Notes under the pieces: model-generated | Seen by the model: only the letters and a program-made list of their open reading frames with translations | Databases searched by the model: none | What the model was told of the DNA's origin: nothing | Assembly: GCA_021464245.1 (NCBI GenBank) | Contig: JADCRB010000058.1 | Span: 366,429-430,428, forward strand | Source of the DNA: Carallia brachiata | Lineage: Eukaryota; Streptophyta; Magnoliopsida; Malpighiales; Rhizophoraceae | Reading direction: 5' to 3' | DNA: 64,000 nucleotides | Part shown: in pieces, positions 23,828 to 36,340 of the stretch | Numbering within the stretch: the stretch's first letter is position 1 | Layout of the letters: the number at the start of each line of letters is the position of its first letter | Made by a program: the position numbers and the translations under genes

Positions 23828-26800
23828 AAGTGAAATGGAGGTGTGAAATTTATGAAAACTATTTATATTATATAGTCTATATTTTAATAAATCTCTTAAT
23901 AGATAAAAAAATATATTAAAAGAAAAAAATACTAAACTTATTTTCATTAAAATTCTATTGCGTCAGACTTAGACAAAAAAAATGATGGAAATTACGAAAT
24001 GAAATTGGGTCGGGTCAGTTTGATAAGAGAGATACATGATTATTTTGGAAACTTAATTCTAGAATGAGGGACATTTTTGTCAGAAATTTACAACGGTAAA
24101 AAATCCAGCTGTTTTAATAAGGAACGGCAGGTTTCCCCCAATCCTGTTAAATGAAAGTTGTTAAAGACGCTGAAGAACCGCAAATAAATTGAGGGGTTGT
24201 TAATGAAGGATGATGATTGAATTATTTGAAGAAATTTGCTACGGACAGTTATTTTTTACTTTCTCTTTTACAGACACCAATCACAAATCAACATATCAAT
24301 ACTTTTCAATAACATTCTGTAATATTTTTGACATTCAATTTTTTGACAATCAATCAATACCTACCACGTAAGCAGCAACTGTAAAAGAAAAAGTAAAAGT
24401 GACTGTTGCTAACATTTCTCTTATTTGAACGAGATTGGCGTTGAAACTTGTTGGGTGACGGTAATTTGCTAACATTTTTTATGGTGTTACCCCACTTTAA
24501 TTAGGTTTTTCATTCTCAACTATTTTTTGTTCTCCTTTCATTGAAACTAAGCAACGTGAAATGGGGTTTTCATTATTTGGAGGAAGAACGTTACAGTATA
24601 TTTTTAATCATCAAACCCCAAAAATTAAAATTCCATAAAACTAAAAGACTTTTTGGCATGAGAATTTCATAATACTATCCGAAAATTTTTCTTTTTTTTT
24701 TCCCCATTTTTGCCTGTTAAGAGTTTCATCAATAAATGACTTTTTTTTTCTTCATTTAAGGTTAGCGACAATAAAATTTAAACTCCTTTCTATGTGTTTT
24801 GAGGAACAACATTCAACATCGATTGACTAATAATTAGTATTAGCAAACAACTTTTATTTTGGTGAACAAAATTAAAAAATAGAGATAATGTTCCTATAAT
24901 CCCACTAAGGATTCCATTTTAAATAAAAGATTTCAAAATCGAACCTTTTAAATTAATTGAACTAAATAAATTATGGTGTTAACAAATAATTTTGAGTTGA
25001 AAGAAAATTGATAATTGCGGCCTCTTAAGTCTTAATAAAGTGACCCACTTTCTATTGCGATATAAGTATACAACCGGCCCAAATATAAGTAGCTTTCGGC
25101 TTCAGCACTGAAATTTCAAAATATAAATATAATATAACCGGCCCACAGTCAATTAATAGAAAACTCAAAAAAAGCTAACTGTCATGTTATCAAAGCAAAG
25201 ATTGAAATACAATATACAAACATGCGGTCAGATCAAAAAGGCTTATGAATCGACGAAAGAACCTAATTCTGTTTCAACCAAACTAGTCCCAAAATCACTG
25301 GCTGGTCTTCTGTCAAAAAAGCTCAAGATTTGTTCTACAGATAGCCAAAATATAAAGGTTGATTGTGGAAGTGAGATATAACCAAAAGGGCCTTTTTTCC
25401 AACGATTGAGGAGAGAGAGAGAGAGAGACTAAGTTCATGTTTGGTCTAGCGATAATATGATTCAGGAATATAATGGTTTGGACCACCTTGAGTTGATTCC
25501 ATTGGATGAATTGTACGCATTAGTGTAACATCTGATGTTGTAGATTAGGCGGGTTTTCATTTTTCGGTGGAAAGTTCTGGGATTCCTTTTTGCATTTAAC
25601 ACTTTTCTACGCAATTCTGGTATTAAGTTCTTTTTCTGTTGAATTCAAATGCAATGCAATTCCGACGAAATAAACGACATATTTAAGGTTCAACGATATC
25701 ACTAACACGCCACAAATAATTTTAAAGGTTGGAGGAACTGTATAAGTAAACTGGGCAATGGAAATTTGGTGCTAGTTTGAACCTGTATTTGCTCATTCTA
25801 ATTGCCATTTGCTGGTGGTGGGATTCAATTTGGACTTCTGGTTGGCATTACTAAACAAGTTGAGAGAAATAACCAACAAGAATGCATACATAGTGCATTC
25901 GACAAAGTTTCTACTATTATATCAAAGCACGTCATTTGTTGTTGATTTTACTTCCGATGGTTAATCTGTTTTACGTATAGGATTACAAAAAATATAATTA
26001 GTTATCATCATAGATTGCTTCGGAAATGCGGTGTGTCACGACAACCAAAATCCCACTAAAAATTTTGGAGAACAATGAAGCAACACTTTTTTTTTTTTGG
26101 GGTTAAAAAAATTAGAAGATAAAAGTGGTATCCGACAATCCCACCAAAGAGTATTGTCCTTACTTTCAGGATAATATCTGCACTGTCACACGAGTTAATA
26201 AAAAAAAAGTTAAAAATATTAGTGTGTCTGAAATTACTCAACAAACTCACATAACAGCGACCCAAATGTGCTAATCAAGGAAGGAAATGGTAGCAGATTG
26301 CTCAATTCAACACAGAAAACCATATTTAAAATGTAATACACCAAAACTGCAAACAAAAATCAAAGTAACCCACCAAAAAAAAAAAAAAAGAAAAAGAAAA
26401 AGGCAATGATAGAACGAACTGGACCACCTCTTATACGCAAATAAACAAGTATAACAAGTCAAGTGTTGCGCACGGACTTGTGGGAGATTCAGATTCCCTT
26501 CTCGGGTGCTGAAATCATTACAGCATTTGTGGGCATTATGCCCCTTTTTATTCCTGTTTCTTGTTTATCTTTGTGATCTTCACTCTGTAATGTAATTTTC
26601 ATGTCTCCTGTCCTCTCTATATCTCATCTGTCATTGTTGTTGGAATTTTTTTTTTTTTTTAATGGAGCCACGTTCACTCTACACAAGACTATCGTTGAAG
26701 ATGAGTGCTTCCCAAAATGAGGTCTCTTCCAAAATAAATTTTATATAAAGTAAGCGTGAAGAAAATAGAATACACTAAAACTGAAAAATATAAAATAATT

Positions 26801-27333
26801 AAGTTGATTGTGTATATCTTACGTATTTTATTAAACATGTCCACAATAATCTTATTTTGGCTGAAAATTAGGACAGCTGAAAGCCTGCATTTTATTGAGA
26901 AAAGAATCTTTTGAGGCACTCTTGTTTTTTCTCTGTTCTCCCTTCCCTTCTTGCTCTACCCTCTCTCCTTTCCTTTTCTCTATGATATGCTGTTTGGTCA
27001 TTTCCCTTTAATGCTCTGTCCGAATTTCTTTATCTTTTCTTTTTTTCTGTTAAAACTAATCATCCAACAGTTAAAAAATTAAAAAATAATAAAAAAACTA
27101 AAATTTAAATATCAAATTCCTTTTTTTTTTGAAAGAAAATCTCAAATTTCTAAATTGTCTACACTTTTCAATTCTCGGCTATTAGCTGAAACCTCGTTTC
27201 TTTTATTTATTGAGAACAGGTGAACTCTCCTTCTCTCGGCCGGAAAAGATTGTAAGAAAGCTTGTCAAAAGGCCCCAGCTTTTATTTCCCTGTCTGCCAT
27301 TAACAATCCCTTCGCACACAAACATCCCTTGCA

Positions 27334-27371
<38 letters not shown>

Positions 27372-27738
27372 GGGGTCTCTAACTTGCCTGGTTAGATTTT
27401 CTTCTTTTGTCAAGCAACATTCTTTACATTCTTTTCTTGGCTTCGAATCTTCAAACTTCAAACTTGGCATGCAAATGGGTTGATTTTTGCAGCCATTCCC
27501 TCCACTTGGTAGTACTCCGCTGTTCCTGTCTTGCAAACTCTTCCAAGATCACCTTTTTTCCCGTTTCTTGCAATAGAGAAGACGAAGGACAATCTGAGAG
27601 AAACCGAAGGAAAATTTTATAAAAACCCATTTCTCTTGGACCACCAGAAAACTAAAACCGTCTGTGTTTTAATCACTCAGTCCCTTTTCTCATCTGGGTT
27701 ATCCTTAAAACCTACCTAAACCCAACATAAAACCAACA
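23828..27738. other. Intergenic and 5' leader of the PIN gene
   Basis: Mostly AT-rich. A GAGA run lies at ~25410-25427. An open frame of 65 codons at 25184-25381 has no recognisable domain. From about 26900 the strand becomes C/T-rich, and 27337-27371 is a (CT)n tract, both typical of a plant 5' leader. The last ~300 bases before 27739 are therefore likely the PIN untranslated leader. Confidence 0.5.
27337..27371. repeat. (CT)n microsatellite
   Basis: CT dinucleotide run interrupted by TTT, about 370 bases upstream of the PIN start codon and probably transcribed in its leader. Confidence 0.9.
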
Positions 27739-30700
27739 ATGATCAATATTACAGACCTTTACCATGTTCTCACTGCTGTTGTGCCACTCTACGTTGCCAT
27801 GATCCTGGCATACGGCTCAGTGAAATGGTGGAAGATCTTTAGCCCCGACCAATGCTCAGGAATTAATCGATTTGTTGCTCTCTTTGCAGTGCCTTTACTT
27901 TCTTTCCACTTCATCTCCACCAACAATCCTTATGCCATGAACTACAGGTTCATAGCAGCAGACACCCTACAAAAAGTCATAGTCTTGGTGGGTTTAGCCA
28001 TATGGTCAAGAACAAGCTCAAGAGGCTCTCTTGAATGGTCAATCACTCTCTTTTCCCTTTCTTCTCTTCCAAATACTCTGGTTATGGGCATCCCTTTGTT
28101 GAAGGGCATGTATGGAGAGTTTTCAGGGAGTCTTATGGTCCAAATAGTCGTCCTCCAATGCATAATATGGTACACGTTGATGCTGTTTCTGTTTGAGTAC
28201 AGAGGCGCGAGAATGTTGATCAGTGAGCAGTTTCCTGACACTGCTGGGTCTATCATTTCCTTTAGAGTTGATTCTGATATCGTCTCTTTGGATGGCAGAG
28301 AGCCATTGCAAGCCGAAGCTGAACTTGGTCAAGATGGCAAGCTCCATGTTACTGTGAGGAAATCAGCTAGCTCTAGATCAGAAATTTTCTCCCGCGGTTC
28401 CCATGGCCTAAATTCTGGCTTATCATTGACTCCTAGGCCATCTAATCTTACCAATGCAGAGATATACTCTCTTCAGTCTTCAAGAAATCCAACCCCGAGA
28501 GGCTCAAGCTTTAACCAGACTGACGTTTACTCAATGGCGACTGTTAAGAATGCTACTAATGCGAGTCCTAGGCAGTCTAACTTTAGTAACTTGCCGTTTG
28601 ATGAGGAAAATGGGGGTGTTGGAGTGTTTGGAAGCGTTCCTAGGGGAAATGGGGTTGCTTATCCGGCTCCACCAAATGCTGGGATTTTTTCTCCAGGGCC
28701 CACGAAGAAGGCAAATGGGGCTGACAATGGAAAAGATTTGCATTTGTTTGTTTGGAGTTCAAGTGCTTCGCCTGTATCAGAAGGTGGGATCCATGTCTTT
28801 AAGGGAGCCGACTATGGAAATGACCTTAGTGGGGCAGCTCACCAAAAAGGTATAAAATTCACCAATCCTTTGGCATTATTGTTATCCGGGGTTTTGGGGT
28901 CTTGGTTCTTTCATGAATTGTGATTGCGATTGGATTTCAGTGGGCTAAGGATTTTTGGAATGTTGTGTTTATTGGGAATAACTGTATTTGTCTTGTGAAT
29001 GTGGGGTTTTTAGAATTGGATTGGTCTTTTTGCTTCCTTTTTCTGTTTGTGGTGCCAATACTTAAGTGGAGTTTGTTGGGTATTGTTTGTTATGCTATCG
29101 CTTTATATATTTTAGCTTTGCCTTTGATCTATTATTGGCTTATACTTGATGACATGCTGAAACAGAATCCTCCCTTTGAGATTTCCTTTTTCTTCTATTT
29201 TCGTTGGAAAATGGCATTAGCATTTTTTTTTTTTTTTGCGTTGTTCTTGTTTGCTTCATTACTCGTCCTACTACAGGGCTGTTCTGCATGCGGTATGAAA
29301 CAGAGTACTCTGCTTCTTTCTGTTTTCATTTGCACAACCACTGAAGTATTAAACATATTCTTATGTTGATGTTTAGATTATGACGAGTATGGTCGAGATG
29401 AGTTCAGCTTTGGTAATGGATCGGGGGCAAACGGAGTCGACAAAGAGGGTCCAGTCCTTTCCAAGCTTGGTTCGAGGTCCACTGCTGAGCTCAACCCAAA
29501 GACTAGTGTTAATAGTGAAGCCAGGCCAACTGCCATGCCACCTGCTAGTGTTATGACAAGACTCATTCTGATTATGGTTTGGAGAAAACTTATCCGGAAC
29601 CCAAATACTTATTCCAGCCTCTTTGGCCTTACCTGGTCTCTTGTCTCGTTTAAGTATGCTCAACTATAGAACCCACTCACCTTTCAGTTTTCATCAATTT
29701 TTGTGGTTCGTTTCTCTTAACAGTGAAATAATTTTGAATTTTACAGATGGAACATAGTGATGCCTGCGATAATTGCTCGTTCAATATCCATTCTGTCTGA
29801 TGCTGGTCTTGGCATGGCTATGTTCAGTCTCGGTATGCTCTTCTTTCCAACCTATTGAAAGATGTCTTTTTTTCTTCGATATGTGTTTGGTAACTTGAAA
29901 TTTCTTGTGGAATTACAGGTTTGTTTATGGCATTACAGCCAAGGATTATTGCTTGTGGAAACTCAATTGCTGCGTTTGCCATGGCCGTTAGGTTCCTTAC
30001 AGGTCCTGCGGTCATGGCTGCTGCTTCCATTGCGATTGGATTAAGAGGAGTTCTGTTGCGCATTGCTATAGTTCAGGTGGATAACTGATTTAAGATTCCA
30101 ATTTTACCTTATCATATTCTCATGGTGAGCCATGACATTTTCTTTTTGAATTTTCAGGCTGCTCTTCCACAAGGCATTGTTCCTTTTGTCTTTGCAAAGG
30201 AGTACAATGTTCATCCTGACATATTGAGCACTGGGTTTGAAATCTGTTACTTTTTATTATTCTCTCTGATTGGAGATATTGTTTCACATGCTCGTATTCT
30301 CAAATGTTTATGCTTTCTTGTACATTATCATAGATGTTCATGCAAAGTTTGTTACTTTTGGTCATAGACTATTGCCATCTATTAGCTGTAGGCTGTGGCT
30401 ACCATATCATTCGAATATATCTGTATCCCCGAATCTGTGAGGATGTCCAACTTTCTTGTTTGCAATCATGGCTGTTTCTTTTAGGAAAAAAGTAGCTATC
30501 CTAACATTTTTGCCCAATTTTTTGTCCAAGTGATGCTTTGAATTGTAACCAACCTTCGTTTTTTTGTGACCACATTAATTTTTTTTTTTTTAAATTTACC
30601 AATGTGGTTGCAAAGAAATGAAAAATCGTCACAATTTGACTGAGTTATTCGCGCAAAAAATGGGGCAAAACTGTTTAGACATGTAACGGCACGCTTTCTT

Positions 30701-30927
30701 AAGGTAATTCTTATGGTAAGTATGAATTATCTTTCGGCACCACATCGTGTTGCTTTTTCAAGACATAAGCTGCTACCGTGCATGTACTAGGATGTTTTTG
30801 CCCATTATTTTGTTTACTAATATCTTTGCTTGGACTTGTTAATAATGTTGATTGTTGCAGGGTCATATTTGGGATGCTAATAGCTCTTCCCATTACTCTG
30901 GTTTACTACATTCTGCTTGGACTTTGA
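27739..30927 (+). CDS. PIN: PIN auxin efflux carrier (PIN1 clade, SoPIN1-like)
   Basis: Exports auxin (indole-3-acetate) across the plasma membrane; polar placement of long-loop PINs sets the direction of auxin flow. Six exons (27739-28849, 29377-29653, 29747-29832, 29919-30076, 30158-30234, 30861-30927) sum to 1776 bases, 591 aa, without a break. The N-terminal transmembrane block (to ~160) includes [20 protein letters not shown] and [20 protein letters not shown]. The central hydrophilic loop (~161-430) carries the phosphosite contexts [18 protein letters not shown] and [11 protein letters not shown]. The C-terminal block holds NPNTY (445-449) and ends in the typical [10 protein letters not shown] long loop with TPR-S motifs marks a canonical plasma-membrane [16 protein letters not shown] at the start and the loop layout fit the SoPIN1 group beside PIN1 better than PIN1, PIN2 or PIN3/4/7; this subgroup call is from memory. 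The C-terminal part reads GLRGVLL where Arabidopsis PINs have GLRGDLL. Confidence 0.95.
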
Positions 30928-31875
30928 GGATGAAGCTGCATTGGAGCTGAGAAAGGCTAGTCATCTTATATTAGTAGGTATTTAACCCATTTAAAACTGG
31001 GCTTTTTGGGTATTTCTAACCTACAAGCATGAATATGGGACCAACTTTTTTTTTTTTTGAGCAAAATCTGGGACCAACCTACTGGAGAAGAAGATTTTTT
31101 GAGACGTTTCATCAAAAGAGAGAAAGGGACAGGCAGCAATGTGGACTTGATAAAAAAAAAAAAAACCAGCCCATTTGGGGTTTTTAGAATTTTGGTTGTC
31201 ATTTTTTTTGCCTTTTCTGCTCTAAGCCTTGTGCTATTGCTTTTGTTTATTTTGATGAAGAAAGTGAAGCCACTTTTTAGTTGGATACCTCTGCTCTTTA
31301 ACCTTTTACCCTTTTAAATCCCAAAAAAAAAAAAAAAAAATTACATAGTTGGAGTCTTTAATGCAAGGGGCCTTTTACAGGGGTCTGCCTTTTACAGGCC
31401 GCATGTCTAAACTCTGAAAAGATCCGATCAACCAGCCTGTCGAATCTGATTTTTGTCCATTAACCGGCATACATTGCAGGGCTAGCACCCCGTAGGCTTG
31501 TCATCGGAAGCTCCTTTACGACAGGGAAAAAAAAAAAGACTTCACAAAAATTATTTTAAAATAATTATTATTATTATAAATTATTAAATTGTTAAATTTA
31601 TATAAAAAAAATAAATAAATTATTAAATATTTTCTAATAAAATTACATTGCTATAATTTATTTAAATTTAAATTCTATTTATTGTTTGCATACATGCGGG
31701 CTACGATATGATATACAGCAACTTTATTCTAGACGCACAGTAACAAGGATATATATAATAAGAAAAAATAAAAAGGACAAACAACAACACCCCACGCCCC
31801 TTTTTTTTTTTCCCTTTTTCTTTGGCGCACAGCCATTAATTGAAAGGAAAATCCAAGATGGCTGCATTCTTACGA

Positions 31876-32251
31876 GGTGTTTGTTGTACATACGAGGAAA
31901 AAGGAAAGAGAGAAAGAAAAATATAATTATTACTATATATATATTTTTTTTATATTTCTTTCTTCTCACTTTCTACACCACTTCAAATAATTTTATTTTC
32001 TCTCCACTTTTTCTCTCACAAATTACTATTCATTTTTTCTTTCACCATACTTTCTTTCTTTCAATTTTTCTACCACTTCAAACAACTTTATTTTCTCTTC
32101 ACTTTTTCTCTCACAAATTACTATTCACTTTTCTTTCACCACACTTTCTTTCTCTCCACTTTCTCTATCATTTCAAATAATTTTATTTTCTCTCTATTTT
32201 CTTTTCTTTTCTCTTCCTTTCCCCACTCTTACATCCACTCCAAACACACTA
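31876..32251. mobile_element. MITE-like element, copy 4
   Basis: Left end AGGTGTTTGTTG, right end CCAAACACACT, an imperfect inverted pair. The interior is pyrimidine-rich and built of repeated modules: CTCTCACAAATTACTATTCA twice (near 32011 and 32109) and CACTTCAAATAATTTTATTT and its variants three times. An open frame of 164 codons (31686-32180) crosses it but is low-complexity. Confidence 0.55.
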
Positions 32252-33075
32252 TTAGAGAGTTTTTGAAGTTGTAATGTACGACGCAATAAAAAAATTATAT
32301 AATATGTTAAAAAATTATACAATTTATAAATTTTTTTTTATTTTTTAATAATTAATTACACATTGTATATTTTCTTTTCGCACCTTATAACAAACAATTA
32401 AAAAAATTTTTAATTTTTAATGATTAATTGTAAGTCGTATAATTTTTTATAATACGTCGTATAAGTTTTTTTAATTAATTTGTAACATTATATAATTTTT
32501 TATACTACCTTGTATATGATAATTACGAAAACTCCTTGACACCGTAACTAAGCAGTGGCGTTCTAATTGGAAATTGCAGTCAAATGATGTTCCATCGGGT
32601 CAATATCCAGCAAAACCCCTATTTTCAGAGAAAAGGAGCTTTAATTAAACTATGAAACAAAGAAAAAATAGTTGAAAACAACATTTAATGAATAAAACAA
32701 ATCGCCATTGCACGCACGTTCTTCAGAACTACTGAAAAGGGGTTGCTTCATACGATCAAGTGGGTACCAATCTCCTATCAAAGCAGACAAGAACTGCTCA
32801 ACTCGAACTCAAGCCTGTTTATTTTTTATCACAACTACTTACAACTTTTCCCTTTTGTTTCCTCACTTTATTTATTTATTTTTTTTCTGGTTGCACATAA
32901 AGTTGAACCCTGGAAAGTTATATTACCGGCAACAAACAGATATGGCCTTAGAAAGAATGAATCATTGTCCATAGAGCGTCTTGGCTAATTCAATTTATGA
33001 AGGGATAGGGAAAGGCATAAAAGTGCGCTTGGCAATAAAGGAATCTTTGAGGTTATAGGAATGACAAGGATCCAA

Positions 33076-33155
33076 TCAATCCCACATCGGAAAAACACAT
33101 AGGAAAAATAGAAACCAATCCCACATCGGGGCAAAAAAAAAAAACATAGGAAAAA
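33076..33155. repeat. Short direct repeat around CCCACATCGG
   Basis: Two copies of AATCCCACATCGG, each followed after a few bases by an A-run and ACATAGGAAAAAT, about 41 bases apart. CCCACATCGG resembles both the plant snRNA upstream sequence element (TCCCACATCG) and the ends of some LTR retrotransposons. No snRNA is visible downstream, so a retroelement remnant or chance is more likely. Confidence 0.5.
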
Positions 33156-35511
33156 TTTGGATAATGTTTTTCAGGATGGTAAACCTGAAGACTGGTGGAT
33201 GAATCATGACCGTACGATCATAGCGCGATTGCTAGACGATGTTTTAAACCATCAGAGTCGTATAGGGCTTGGGCTAGCCGAAGTAATTCAATTTATTACT
33301 CAGAGTGGCCCAATTGGGAAAGCCCAGCTGGAAAAGGGCAAAGAAAATAAAAGACAAACGAAACAATAATTGGACTGGCCCACTTAGATAAAAATGAAAA
33401 ACCCAGCGGACATAGGGATTCAAATGGTCACGGATCATTGCTTTTTGCACAACTTAATCGTGCGACTGCTGGAATAGTGGCCTGGAATTGACAAGAATTT
33501 AAAATGAAAGTAAATAATTGTTTCTCACTTACCAAAAAAAAAATAATTATTATTTTTTCTTCTTGTACAAGTGCTACACAATTTATAAATTGTTAGTTTT
33601 TTTAATAATTAAAAATATGTATAGTAAATATATTGATTATTATATCATTAGCATCTTCCTTTATTCTCTTTTTTATAGAAAATTTATTACTTGAATATTA
33701 TTAAAATTGAGTAAATTTTTTTTATATTTGGTCACAATATTAATAAGGTTTAGAACCCAACACCTTTCTTTTGATATAAATCATCATTTATTAAAAGATG
33801 GACAAAAGTGAAAAAACTGGAATTTAAGCCAACACAAAAGAAAAAAACATTGAATCACTAACTAATGTACGACATTATGTGGTTATAAGTTGGCAGTGAT
33901 GCCTTTTATAGGGTTGCGTTTGCGTCAACAACATCACGGACTCACCGATGTCTTTAATTGTTTTGCCTTTCATTATTTTATTTTTTTTAAACTTTTTTAA
34001 ATTTAAATTAACTGATTAGGGAAAAGGAGACAATTAAAGAAATTGAAGGTACAAATTTTTAATCGTACATTTACTAATATAATGTTAATATCATTTAAAT
34101 TAAAAATTTATGATTATTATATTTTAGTTATTACCTAACACAAAGTTGAATATGTACTAATGCTTTCGGAGCGACCTTGCGCCGCCCATTCACTTTGAAA
34201 ATGTGTACCTGGAAATATAAAATACTTGTAATGTTGCAAAGGTTGCATATAAATTATGAGGAAAGCCCTTTTATTTTCAGCAATATTTAAATCTAAAGTC
34301 CTAAAATTGGTTGAGATGCACATGGTGCTTTGTGATATATGTAGGCCGGACTTGGCGATCATGTTATTCCAAATTTTCTTGCTTTATCATTCTTGGGTCA
34401 ACCAATTTTAGAAAAAAACCATTTCACTTCATTCCACTAAAATTAAAATTAAATCTTCTTTTAATTTATTAGTGCGAGGATTAAATTTCTTCAAAAAAAA
34501 AAGTTTATTCTATTAGGTATTACTATAAAGAGTACTACTCAGTGGCGGGAGAAAATTTATCAAAAGAATTTTTTTGATTACAATTCACTGAATTTGTTAT
34601 GCAGTTACGTAGACTATAAGAGGAATAAAAGAAAAGAAAAAAATTATTACTTTTTTATTATATTTATAATTTATATAATTACATAACGAATTAACATAAT
34701 TATAATCCAAAAAATTTTTCGGATATCAACCACCCACCACCAATCTTTTTCTTAAAAAAGAATCTGTTGATTTTATCCCACTCAATCCTTTTTTTTTTTT
34801 TTTTTTTTTTTGCGTTTTCTCTTTTTTTTCCTTTAATTTAAATTTAGCATACTGCCCAAACTTTTCCATGATTGACGGGAGTAAGGTAGCGTTTGGGTGA
34901 CATGTCCCAGCCCAATCCCTGTCCCTCAGATAAAAAGTAATGCCCTTACCAATCCGTCAAATTTAAAAAAAAGATAAAAAGTAAAAAAAAAAAAAAAAAA
35001 AAGGAAGTCAAATGCCAGTAATGCCCTCACCAATCCGTCAAATTTTCAAGTTCCAGCTCCCTATTGCCCATGGCACAGGCACCATTATTCACCGGAATCG
35101 GAAAGTGTCGGCGATGAAATAAATAACCAAATTTCTCAATCTCCCTTGAAATTTAATAACCTGAAATCTTTTAACAGGAAAAGGAGGCCCCCGTCATTAG
35201 AGGAGCCGGCGTCCGCGGCATCGTGCCCTTTCAATAGACGCGACCCGACTTGACCAACCGAGCCATCTCTATCGGAAAGTCTTAAGCCGTTAATGGAGAT
35301 AAAATACCAGCCCAACCCCGTCAAAAAAATTACCAAACGCACTTCATTGGATCCATTGTCTATTCACGTTCGTTATCATTTTGGGTCCACTGCTTTTGCA
35401 CGTTGCCTCTGAGCCTAAAACCACGTTGCAACATTGTAAAGTACAAATATAAATATTGCCGAAGTTTTTTCATAAAATTTTAAAATTTTAAAATTTAAGA
35501 TAACACTGATA

Positions 35512-35759
35512 CATTGTTTGTTTTGTTAAAATTGTACGAGAAAAAAAAAGTTAAAAAAATATATTATCATTATATTTTATTTTACGATAATTTTTTTTCA
35601 TAATTTTTTTATTAATTTAAACAATTTTTTTATAATTGTTTCTCTTACAAATTATTATTTATTTTATTCTCATAAATTTTTTTTTAATTTAAATAATTTT
35701 GTTTCTTACATTTTTTTTTCAATTTTTTTTACACTTTCTAACAAATCTAAACACACTAT
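35512..35759. mobile_element. MITE-like element, copy 5
   Basis: Runs from CATTGTTTGTTTTG to ATCTAAACACACTATA. The interior is diverged but keeps the CTTACAAATTATTATTTA module and AT-rich spacers. Non-coding. Confidence 0.45.
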
Positions 35760-36340
35760 AAATCTACATAAATTTTAATTTTAAAAAATAAAAATAAAAA
35801 TATTAAAAATTTATTGTCATATTACTACTAAAATCAATTCATAAAAAATCAAAAAATAAATTTTCGTGCGATATATCACTACTCTAATATAAAATTATCA
35901 CTCGCTGTGATTCGATATTTAAAGAATTTAAATTTATTTAGAAGACTATAATTTGAATTTTATCACAATTAAATAAATAAGTTAAATTTATAATTACTCC
36001 TTAAACATAATATTATTGTGAGATATCACTCTACTTTATTATTTTTTTTACTATGTAAACAGCCAAAAAGAAAAAAAAAAAAAAAACAAAGGAAAAAGCG
36101 ACATAACAAGTCCAAATTATAAAGTTAACTTAAAAATCAAAACCCCTTTTTCCCACTAAAGGCTAAAAGCACCGAAAGCCAAAAAATTGCCCCATCTCTC
36201 CACTACTATTACTCTTCTACTACTTTTCAACACCAAAAAGATTTTCATTCATTCCCCTTCTTATCTCTCTCTCTCTTCATCAATCTCTATTCACTCTTAC
36301 TGACAACAATAAGCCGGAGAAGCCAGCTAGCTAGCCAGAC

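Larger units (their letters stand above)
30928..36340. other. Intergenic with repeats, no gene seen
   Basis: PIN 3' flank, then AT-rich DNA with MITE-like elements at 31876-32251 and 35512-35759, a short direct repeat at 33076-33155 and many homopolymers (T near 34790-34811, A near 34984-35002). A 70-codon ORF at 33157-33369 has no recognised domain. The last ~200 bases (C/T-rich, TCTCTCTCTC near 36266) look like the leader of the bHLH gene. Confidence 0.5.

Noticed and set aside
25184..25381. 65-codon ORF with fairly even composition
   Set aside because: No homology recognised, no leader or splice context; could be a small gene but cannot be supported.
28454..28855. 133-codon ORF in another frame of the PIN first exon
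   Set aside because: Shadow of the PIN coding sequence; the PIN frame is clearly the conserved one.
31686..32180. 164-codon plus-strand ORF
   Set aside because: It crosses a pyrimidine-rich MITE-like element; the translation is a Phe/Leu/Ser low-complexity run with no domain.
33157..33369. 70-codon ORF (contains DGKPEDWW)
   Set aside because: No family recognised, lies beside a repeat; possibly a retroelement scrap but no second motif supports it.
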